In this document: in pieces, positions 16,988 through 23,224 of the stretch | Numbering within the stretch: position 1 is the first letter of the stretch | Layout: each line of letters starts with the position of its first letter | Assembly: GCA_945869365.1 (NCBI GenBank) | Contig: CAMBOW010000022.1 | Location: 1 to 23,224 of the forward strand | Length of the DNA stretch: 23,224 bases | Direction: 5' to 3' | Source of the DNA: Flavobacterium psychrophilum | GTDB lineage: Bacteria > Bacteroidota > Bacteroidia > Flavobacteriales > Flavobacteriaceae | Program-made: the position numbers and the translations under genes | The notes under the pieces: model-generated | Seen by the model: the letters and a program-made list of their open reading frames with translations, nothing else | Databases searched by the model: none | Told to the model about the DNA's origin: nothing

Positions 16988-17504
16988 TAAAGTTATTTAC
17001 GCCCTTTATAATGACGATGATGTTTTGATGGACGCGGTAAAGAAAACCCGTGCTGCACATCATCACATTGAAGAAGTATTCACGCCATTTCCGGTTCACG
17101 GATTGGACAAAGCCATGGGGATAGCCCCTACACGTTTAGCTATATGCGCATTTATATATGGCTGTATCGGTTTGTCTGTTTCAGTTTGGTTGATGAACTA
17201 CATCATGATACAAGATTGGCCGCAAGATATTGGTGGAAAACCTAGTTTTTCCTACATCCAAAACATGCCTGCCTTTGTTCCGGTTATGTTTGAAATGACC
17301 GTATTTTTTGCTGCACACTTAATGGTAATTACCTTTTACATGAGAAGCAGATTATGGCCATTTAAGCAAGCCGAAAACCCAGATGTACGCACAACTGATG
17401 ATCATTTTTTGATGGAAGTTGCCATACACGATAACGAAACAGAATTGGTAAGTTTTTTCCAAGCTACTGGTGCAGTAGAAGTTAAAGTAATTGAAAAGCA
17501 TTAA
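16980..17504 (+). CDS. actD: Alternative Complex III subunit ActD (DUF3341)
   Basis: Small membrane subunit of ACIII; 174 residues, matching the DUF3341 family length. An N-terminal soluble part of about 45 residues starts VIYALYNDDD and contains HHH and the segment FTPFPVHGLDKAMG. Two membrane helices follow at about 53-76 and 99-120. A cytoplasmic tail has HFLMEVAIHDNE. The start ATG lies inside the last codons of actC (8-nt overlap); the stop is 8 bp before actE. A structural role in the complex is known for the family; it carries no visible cofactor motif. Confidence 0.93.
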   Translation: MSNKVIYALYNDDDVLMDAVKKTRAAHHHIEEVFTPFPVHGLDKAMGIAPTRLAICAFIYGCIGLSVSVWLMNYIMIQDWPQDIGGKPSFSYIQNMPAFVPVMFEMTVFFAAHLMVITFYMRSRLWPFKQAENPDVRTTDDHFLMEVAIHDNETELVSFFQATGAVEVKVIEKH

Positions 17505-17512
17505 TTAGAACT

Positions 17513-18061
17513 ATGAAAAGTGTATATAAAATAAGCCTTTTAGTGAGTTTTGCTGTGTTAGTTTCGTCTTGCCATGACAAATCGAAGCCTAATTACCAGT
17601 ACATGCCAAATATGTATGAACCAGTAGGCTATGAAACCTATGGGGAATCACAAGCGTTTAAAAACGGCAAAGAAGGGCAGTTACCAGTTGATGGATCAAT
17701 CAAAAGAGGGCAGGATGTGTATGCCTATCCAAACACGACAGCTGGCTATGATCTAGCCAAAGCAAATTTAAAATCTCCTTTAGATTCTTCAGCAGTCGAT
17801 ACGGACAAAGCAAAAGAATTATATGATATTTATTGTGCTATTTGTCATGGAACAGCCGGAAATGGAAAAGGCAAATTAGTAACCCAAGGAAAGTATTTAG
17901 GCGTTCCTAGCTACAAAGATCGACCCACTATTACTGCAGGAAGTATTTTTCACGTTCAAACCTATGGCTTAAATGCAATGGGATCGTATGCGAATCAATT
18001 GAGTGCACACGAAAGATGGATCCTTGCCGAGTATGTGTTAAAATTAAAAAGCGAATTATAA
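17513..18061 (+). CDS. actE: Alternative Complex III subunit ActE, monohaem cytochrome c lipoprotein
   Basis: Periplasmic cytochrome c anchored by lipid; 182 residues. The signal sequence ends in a lipobox VSSC with Cys20. A proline/tyrosine-rich stretch (PNYQYMPNMYEPVGYETY) follows, then a class I cytochrome c domain from about 97, with CAICH at 108-112 and Met156 as candidate distal ligand. In ACIII it contributes a haem on the route to the oxidase. It sits 8 bp after actD and 27 bp before actF. Confidence 0.94.
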   Translation: MKSVYKISLLVSFAVLVSSCHDKSKPNYQYMPNMYEPVGYETYGESQAFKNGKEGQLPVDGSIKRGQDVYAYPNTTAGYDLAKANLKSPLDSSAVDTDKAKELYDIYCAICHGTAGNGKGKLVTQGKYLGVPSYKDRPTITAGSIFHVQTYGLNAMGSYANQLSAHERWILAEYVLKLKSEL

Positions 18062-18088
18062 TTATCGAACCAACTGATCTTATTAGAT

Positions 18089-19537
18089 ATGTATACATTT
18101 TCCAGTAAACTAAAAACTTTTTCACTAGTACTAATGATTATCGGTATTCTTGGGCTAGGGTATGGTTTTTTAACCGCTCCAAAAAATATTGAAGACGTTG
18201 AGAAAATACTCGCTGCTGATGCACATGGTCAACATGAAGCAACTGCAGTACACGCTGAGAATCAATCGCATCCTGCCACTGAAGCCAAAGTGGGAACAGA
18301 TTCAGCAACCGATACCGTTCATGCCGCACACGATTCTACTGCGGTAGATACTGTTGCAGCTGCAGTAGCGCCAGTTGAGACACATCATGCCGAAGCTGCT
18401 CCAGCTCACGAAGATGCCCACGCAGCACACCAAGAACACCTGACACACGTTTTGCACCAATTGCAAAACAAACCCTGGTCTGCTTTGTATGTGGCTTGTA
18501 TCTTTTTTCTATTGATATCTTTAGGAGTTCTAGTGTTTTATGGCATTCAACAAGTGGCTCAAGCTGGTTGGTCGCCTGTACTATTTAGAGTAATGCAAGG
18601 CATCACGGCCTACTTGCCTTGGGGATCAGTTATCTTTTTCGTTTTATTAATAGCTTGTGGTTTACATTTGAATCATTTATTCATCTGGTTAGATCCTGAA
18701 GTGGTAGCCCACGACAAATTAATTCAAAACAAAGCAGGGTACTTAAACTTTCCATTTTGGATTATCCGTGCGGCCATCTTTTTAGCCGGTTGGAATTTAT
18801 ACCGTTATTTCTCTCGTAAAAATTGTTTGGCTCAAGATGAATCAACGGATAATAGTTTCTACAAAAAGAACTTCAATATCTCGGCTATGTTTTTGGTATT
18901 CTTTATCGTATCAGAATCAATCATGTCATGGGATTGGATCATGTCATTTGATCCACATTGGTTCAGTACTCTTTTTGGTTGGTATGTTTTTGCTAGCTTC
19001 TTTGTAAGCGGAATCACAACTATTTGTATGGTTACCTTATACTTGAAAGACAAAGGATATTTAGAGCACGTAAACACTAGTCATATTCATGATTTGGCTA
19101 AATTTATGTTTGGAATCAGTGTATTCTGGACCTATTTATGGTTCTCTCAATTCATGTTAATCTGGTATGCGAACATTCCAGAAGAGGTTACTTATTTTGT
19201 AACGCGTATTGAGATGTACAACTTGCCCTTCTTTGGCGCTGTTGTCATGAATTTTGTATTCCCTATATTAATCTTAATTAATACTGATTTCAAGCGTATA
19301 ACCTGGGTGTTGGTTATGGCCGGAACTGTGATTCTACTTGGTCACTATGTTGATTTCTTTAATATGATTATGCCTGCAACTGTTGGTGATCAATGGTTTA
19401 TTGGAATCCCTGAATTAGGAGCCTTATGCTTTTTCCTTGGGTTATTTATTTATGTTGTATTTACGGCACTAACAAAAGTTCCGTTGCTCCCAAAAAGAAA
19501 TCCTTTCATTGAAGAAAGTAAACATTTTCATTATTAA
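18089..19537 (+). CDS. actF: Alternative Complex III subunit ActF, NrfD-like membrane protein with His-rich insertion
   Basis: Second NrfD-type membrane subunit of ACIII, paralogous to ActC; 482 residues. TM1 (about 11-29) is followed by a hydrophilic insertion of about 80 residues (45-123), rich in Ala, Glu and His, with 14 histidines, before the remaining helices start near 131. If the N-terminus is cytoplasmic, this insertion faces the periplasm. The core helices include LYVACIFFLLISLGVLVF and WDWIMSFDPHWFSTLFGWYVF. Unlike ActC it has no strongly supported quinol-site residues that I can name. It lies between actE and coxB, 17 bp before the latter. Confidence 0.94.
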   Translation: MYTFSSKLKTFSLVLMIIGILGLGYGFLTAPKNIEDVEKILAADAHGQHEATAVHAENQSHPATEAKVGTDSATDTVHAAHDSTAVDTVAAAVAPVETHHAEAAPAHEDAHAAHQEHLTHVLHQLQNKPWSALYVACIFFLLISLGVLVFYGIQQVAQAGWSPVLFRVMQGITAYLPWGSVIFFVLLIACGLHLNHLFIWLDPEVVAHDKLIQNKAGYLNFPFWIIRAAIFLAGWNLYRYFSRKNCLAQDESTDNSFYKKNFNISAMFLVFFIVSESIMSWDWIMSFDPHWFSTLFGWYVFASFFVSGITTICMVTLYLKDKGYLEHVNTSHIHDLAKFMFGISVFWTYLWFSQFMLIWYANIPEEVTYFVTRIEMYNLPFFGAVVMNFVFPILILINTDFKRITWVLVMAGTVILLGHYVDFFNMIMPATVGDQWFIGIPELGALCFFLGLFIYVVFTALTKVPLLPKRNPFIEESKHFHY

Positions 19538-19554
19538 TATTTAAAGTAAAACAG

Positions 19555-20703
19555 ATGACAAGTTTGTTGGTAATTACAGTTTTAATTTTATTAGCCGTTG
19601 CTTTATGGCAATTGACGAAGATTTTCGATTTAACCCAAGTTGGCGTTAAAAGAAATTCTCAAGTTGCAAGTGATAATGATAACAATGTGCAAGGATATCT
19701 CATGTTTGGCTTTTTGGCTTTCATCTATATTTTTACTATTTATGGATTGATTGAGTGGGGAGGATTAGTGTTGCACACACCGGCATCAGCTCATGGGGAC
19801 ACTATCGATAACTTGATGAACATAACCTGGGTTTTAATATTCATTGTACAAACTATTACCCAAGGGTTTTTGTATTATTTTGGATTCAAATACCGTGGAA
19901 AAGAAGGGAATAAAGCCCTGTATTTTGCAGACAATAATAAGTTAGAATTTATTTGGAGCATCATTCCTGCTATCGTGTTGGCTGGTTTAATTTTATATGG
20001 CTTATATGCTTGGACCAACATCATGTTTGTTGGTGAGGATGAAGAGGTTATTGAAATCGAATTATATGCACAACAATTTAACTGGAAAGCTCGATACTCT
20101 GGACAAGACAATGTATTAGGTAAAGCCAACGTGCGTTACATTGAAGGGGTTAATGCACTAGGAATTGATCCAGCCGATCCGAACGCCCAAGACGATAAAG
20201 TAGTTACCGAACTTCATCTTCCTCTTGGCAAAAAGATCCTATTCAAAATGCGTTCGCAAGACGTTTTGCACTCTGCCTTCATGCCTCATTTTAGAGCACA
20301 AATGAACTGTGTACCGGGTATGGTTACCCAATTTGCATTTGAGCCAATCTACACAACGCAGCAAATGAGAGACATGCCATTTATGCAGGAAAAGGTGGCT
20401 AATATCAATGCAATTAGAGCAAAGAAAAGCATCGAATTGGTTGCTAAAGGTTTGCCAGCCTTAGACCCGTACACGTTTGATTATTTGTTGCTTTGCAATA
20501 AAATTTGTGGCGCATCACATTACAATATGCAAATGAAAATTGTTGTGGACACTCCAGAAGACTACAAAAAATGGTTGGCCACACAAAAATCATTCAAAGA
20601 AGAATTACAAGCAGCTGCCGCGCCCGCTCCCGAAAAAGGTGCCGCTATGCCGGTTGATAGCTTAGCTGTGAAATCAGCGCCGATGGCTGCCCTTGTAAAA
20701 TAA
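19555..20703 (+). CDS. coxB: Cytochrome c oxidase subunit II (CuA subunit)
   Basis: Receives electrons at the binuclear CuA site and passes them to subunit I; 382 residues. Hydrophobic segments are seen at about 2-20, 46-66, 89-110 and 133-153, more than the two helices of a standard subunit II. The cupredoxin domain begins near 165 with the QQFNWKARY block (aromatic electron-entry region). CuA ligands are His239 (VLHSAFMPH), Cys314, Cys318, His322 and Met325 in LLCNKICGASHYNM. Lys316 stands where most subunit II proteins have Glu. An insertion of about 50 residues separates the first His from the cysteines (FEPIYTTQQ to LPALDPY). The C-terminus is Ala/Pro-rich. It is in the ACIII operon, 30 bp before coxA. 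Confidence 0.95.
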   Translation: MTSLLVITVLILLAVALWQLTKIFDLTQVGVKRNSQVASDNDNNVQGYLMFGFLAFIYIFTIYGLIEWGGLVLHTPASAHGDTIDNLMNITWVLIFIVQTITQGFLYYFGFKYRGKEGNKALYFADNNKLEFIWSIIPAIVLAGLILYGLYAWTNIMFVGEDEEVIEIELYAQQFNWKARYSGQDNVLGKANVRYIEGVNALGIDPADPNAQDDKVVTELHLPLGKKILFKMRSQDVLHSAFMPHFRAQMNCVPGMVTQFAFEPIYTTQQMRDMPFMQEKVANINAIRAKKSIELVAKGLPALDPYTFDYLLLCNKICGASHYNMQMKIVVDTPEDYKKWLATQKSFKEELQAAAAPAPEKGAAMPVDSLAVKSAPMAALVK

Positions 20704-20733
20704 TATTATATACTAATTTAAGAACGATAACCT

Positions 20734-22542
20734 ATGTCAGCAGAAGCTCTAGATCACGCACACGATCACGCACACGATCATGATCATGAACACCACCATA
20801 AAGATACATTTGTAACCAAGTATATTTTCTCTATTGATCACAAAATGATTGCTAAACAGTATTTAATTACTGGTATCATTATGGGTGTAATTGGGGTTGC
20901 CATTTCACTTTTATTTAGATTGCAACTCGCATGGCCAGAAGAGTCATTTCAAGTTTTTAAAATATTTTTGGGTGAAAGTTATGCACCTAATGGTGTTTTG
21001 TTAAATGATAGATATTTAGCATTAGTTACCATTCATGGTACGATCATGGTGTTTTTTGTATTAACAGCTGCCTTGAGTGGAACTTTTAGTAATCTATTAA
21101 TTCCGCTACAAATTGGTGCCCGCGATATGGCCTCTGGACTTTTAAATATGATTTCGTATTGGTTGTTTTTTCTATCGAGCGTTATCATGGTTATTTCATT
21201 ATTTGTAGAATCAGGACCTGCCTCAGCAGGATGGACCGTTTACCCACCATTAAGCGCCTTGCCTCAAGCCATTAGCGGATCAGGAGCCGGAATGACTTTG
21301 TGGTTGGTATCTATGGCTATTTTTATTGCTGCCTCTCTATTGGGATCATTAAATTATATCGTAACGGTAATAAATTTAAGAACCAAAGGCATGTCAATGA
21401 CAAGACTTCCATTAACGATATGGGCATTTTTTGTAACCGCTATTATCGGTGTTATATCGTTTCCTGTATTATTATCAGCTGCTTTGTTATTGATAATGGA
21501 TAGAAGTTTTGGAACATCTTTCTTCTTGTCAGACATATATATTGCCGGAGAAGTGTTGCATTACCAAGGAGGTTCACCCGTATTGTTTGAACATTTATTT
21601 TGGTTCTTAGGTCACCCTGAGGTATACATTATCTTGTTGCCAGCTTTAGGAATCACTTCAGAAGTTATTGCAACTAATTCGCGTAAACCAATTTTTGGGT
21701 ATCGAGCAATGATCATGTCAATTCTTGCAATTGCATTTTTGTCTACGATAGTTTGGGGTCACCATATGTTTATTTCTGGAATGAATCCGTTTTTAGGATC
21801 TGTATTTACTTTTACGACTCTTTTAATTGCGATTCCATCAGCAGTAAAAGCGTTCAATTACATCACCACGTTGTGGAAAGGAAATTTACAATTGAATCCA
21901 GCTATGTTGTTTTCCATTGGTTTAGTTTCCACGTTTATTACTGGAGGATTAACCGGAATTATTTTGGGGGATAGTACATTAGACATCAATGTACACGACA
22001 CCTATTTCGTAGTCGCTCACTTTCACTTGGTAATGGGAATCTCAGCACTTTACGGAATGTTTGCTGGAATTTACCACTGGTTTCCAAAAATGTTCGGAAG
22101 AATGTTAAACAAAAACCTAGGGTATATTCACTTTTGGGTAACAGCTGTTAGTGCTTATGGCGTATTCTTCCCCATGCATTTCATCGGATTAGCCGGATTG
22201 CCTAGAAGATATTACACCAATACCAATTTCCCGCTTTTTGATGATTTACAAAACGTGAATGTCCTTATCACTGTATTTGCTTTAGTAGGAGGTGCATTTC
22301 AGTTGGTGTTTTTATATAATTTCTTCAGCAGCATTTTTTATGGAGAGAGAACAATACAAAACCCATGGAAATCGAATACTTTAGAGTGGACGGCTCCAAT
22401 AGAACACATGCACGGCAACTGGCCTGGAGAAATTCCTCACGTACACCGTTGGCCATATGATTACAGCAAGCCTGGACATGATGATGATTTTGTTCCGCAA
22501 AACGTCCCGATGAAACCGAGTGAAGAAGAATTACATCACTAA
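20734..22542 (+). CDS. coxA: Cytochrome c oxidase subunit I (aa3-type, A-family)
   Basis: Catalytic subunit of the haem-copper oxidase: reduces O2 to water and pumps protons; 602 residues, about 12 helices. Haem and CuB ligands are visible: His101 (TIHGTIMVFF) and His431 for the low-spin haem, His429 for the high-spin haem, and His294, His343 and His344 for CuB. Tyr298 in GHPEVYI is the candidate His-Tyr cross-link and Glu296 the A1-type proton-channel glutamate. Asp131 in IGARDMAS fits the D-channel entry. HDTYFVVAHFH at 421-431 retains the Mg-site His/Asp pair. The N-terminus has a His-rich stretch with nine histidines between residues 8 and 22. Last gene of the operon, followed by a terminator. 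Confidence 0.97.
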   Translation: MSAEALDHAHDHAHDHDHEHHHKDTFVTKYIFSIDHKMIAKQYLITGIIMGVIGVAISLLFRLQLAWPEESFQVFKIFLGESYAPNGVLLNDRYLALVTIHGTIMVFFVLTAALSGTFSNLLIPLQIGARDMASGLLNMISYWLFFLSSVIMVISLFVESGPASAGWTVYPPLSALPQAISGSGAGMTLWLVSMAIFIAASLLGSLNYIVTVINLRTKGMSMTRLPLTIWAFFVTAIIGVISFPVLLSAALLLIMDRSFGTSFFLSDIYIAGEVLHYQGGSPVLFEHLFWFLGHPEVYIILLPALGITSEVIATNSRKPIFGYRAMIMSILAIAFLSTIVWGHHMFISGMNPFLGSVFTFTTLLIAIPSAVKAFNYITTLWKGNLQLNPAMLFSIGLVSTFITGGLTGIILGDSTLDINVHDTYFVVAHFHLVMGISALYGMFAGIYHWFPKMFGRMLNKNLGYIHFWVTAVSAYGVFFPMHFIGLAGLPRRYYTNTNFPLFDDLQNVNVLITVFALVGGAFQLVFLYNFFSSIFYGERTIQNPWKSNTLEWTAPIEHMHGNWPGEIPHVHRWPYDYSKPGHDDDFVPQNVPMKPSEEELHH

Positions 22543-22550
22543 TATAAACT

Positions 22551-22578
22551 AAGCCTTTCCTAAGCGAAAGGCTTTTTT
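22551..22578 (+). terminator. Rho-independent terminator of the act-cox operon
   Basis: A 9-bp stem (22551-22559 with 22566-22574), 6-nt loop and T run to 22578, starting 8 bases after the coxA stop codon. Confidence 0.92.
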
Positions 22579-22598
22579 ATTTCACCACTACATTTCCC

Positions 22599-22606
22599 TA
22601 TATTTG
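22599..22606 (+). promoter_or_regulatory. -7 promoter box of ruvB
   Basis: TATATTTG, a match to TAnnTTTG, ends only 4 bases before the ATG at 22611, so the transcript would have almost no 5' leader. The upstream -33 region falls on the T run of the act-cox terminator and contains no clear TTTG. Confidence 0.6.
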
Positions 22607-22610
22607 CTTC

Positions 22611-23224
22611 ATGAACGAGCATTTAAATCCCACCAATTCCAATTTCAATCCCGAAGAGTTAGATCTTGAAAAAAAGTTGCGTCCCTTATCATTTGATGAT
22701 TTTTCGGGGCAAGAACAAATCTTAGATAACCTCAAAGTATTTGTTGAAGCAGCCAATCAACGCAATGAAGCACTAGATCACACTTTGTTTCACGGGCCTC
22801 CAGGTCTAGGCAAAACTACCTTGGCCAATATATTAGCCAATGAATTAGGCGTAGGCATCAAAATTACTTCGGGTCCAGTATTAGACAAGCCGGGTGATTT
22901 GGCGGGCTTACTCACCAATTTAGAAGAACGCGACGTATTATTTATCGATGAGATTCATCGGCTGAGTCCTATCGTCGAAGAATATTTGTATTCGGCTATG
23001 GAAGATTTCAAGATAGACATCATGATCGAATCTGGTCCTAATGCCCGTTCTGTTCAAATCAATTTAAATCCATTTACTTTAGTAGGAGCAACAACTCGTT
23101 CAGGTTTGCTCACAGCACCGATGCGTGCCCGTTTTGGAATCCAAAGCCGCTTGCAATATTACAATACCGAGTTGCTCACCACCATTGTACAGCGTAGTTC
23201 ATCCATATTAAAAATGCCGATATC
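22611..23224 (+). CDS. ruvB: Holliday junction branch-migration helicase subunit RuvB, C-terminus cut by window edge
   Basis: AAA+ motor that drives branch migration of Holliday junctions with RuvA in recombinational repair; 204 residues visible of roughly 340. It starts at ATG 22611 with a short variable N-terminus. [13 protein letters not shown] at 23-35 is the family start signature. Walker A is GPPGLGKT at 62-69, Walker B FIDEIH at 111-116, and sensor 1 GATTRSG at 159-165. The arginine finger region is APMRARFG around 169-176. The sensor 2 and winged-helix parts lie beyond the right edge. It is transcribed separately from the act-cox operon, given the terminator between them and its own -7 box. 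Confidence 0.97.
   Translation, partial: MNEHLNPTNSNFNPEELDLEKKLRPLSFDDFSGQEQILDNLKVFVEAANQRNEALDHTLFHGPPGLGKTTLANILANELGVGIKITSGPVLDKPGDLAGLLTNLEERDVLFIDEIHRLSPIVEEYLYSAMEDFKIDIMIESGPNARSVQINLNPFTLVGATTRSGLLTAPMRARFGIQSRLQYYNTELLTTIVQRSSSILKMPI

Noticed and set aside
20752..20800. Short GATCACGCACAC-type repeats considered as a CRISPR or tandem-repeat locus
   Set aside because: They are codon repeats within the His-rich start of CoxA, too short and without spacers.

Overview
The window looks like a chromosomal segment of a Flavobacterium-like member of the Bacteroidota. Four things support this: low-to-moderate GC content, promoters of the TTTG / TAnnTTTG type instead of sigma70 boxes, start codons without Shine-Dalgarno sequences, and gene families typical of the phylum (GT117/DUF2723 membrane protein, Alternative Complex III). 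No phage, transposase, CRISPR array or antibiotic-resistance gene is visible.

Layout, left to right. (1) 1-3806, minus strand: the 5' part of a NodB-type polysaccharide deacetylase, preceded by a large DUF2723/GT117 membrane protein; a strong terminator sits between them. (2) 4041-4111, plus strand: tRNA-Gln(UUG) with its own promoter and terminator. (3) 4158-4999: a gene-poor stretch holding a 12-bp inverted repeat with a UUCG-capped hairpin, two tiny overlapping membrane-protein ORFs (56 and 49 aa), a bidirectional terminator and a small patch of palindromic and direct repeats. (4) 5004-5828, minus: a tandem two-domain universal stress protein, with a promoter divergent from the next operon. 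(5) 5993-10466, plus: the translation/transcription operon rimP-nusA-infB, with a terminator-like hairpin between its promoter and the rimP start, ended by a bidirectional terminator. (6) 10520-10909, minus: an exported SPOR-domain protein. (7) 11125-22542, plus: eight closely spaced genes, actA-actB-actC-actD-actE-actF-coxB-coxA. (8) 22611 to the right edge, plus: the first two thirds of ruvB.

The dominant system is the respiratory operon. ActA-F form Alternative Complex III, a menaquinol:cytochrome c oxidoreductase unrelated to the bc1 complex. CoxB and CoxA are subunits II and I of an aa3-type haem-copper oxidase. The two complexes are known to form a supercomplex in Flavobacterium johnsoniae, and joint transcription here fits that. 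Electrons would pass from menaquinol (ActC/ActF membrane subunits) through ActB iron-sulfur clusters and ActA/ActE c-haems to CuA in CoxB and then the haem/CuB site in CoxA. Oxidase subunit III and haem/copper assembly factors are not in the window.

Nothing here is clearly a new large system. The items most worth a second look are the hairpin in the rimP leader, the coupled small membrane ORF pair beside an inverted-repeat element, histidine-rich tails on ActF and CoxA, an extra c-haem domain on ActA, and a lysine at the usual glutamate position of the CuA site. All calls come from reading the sequence; no database search was run.
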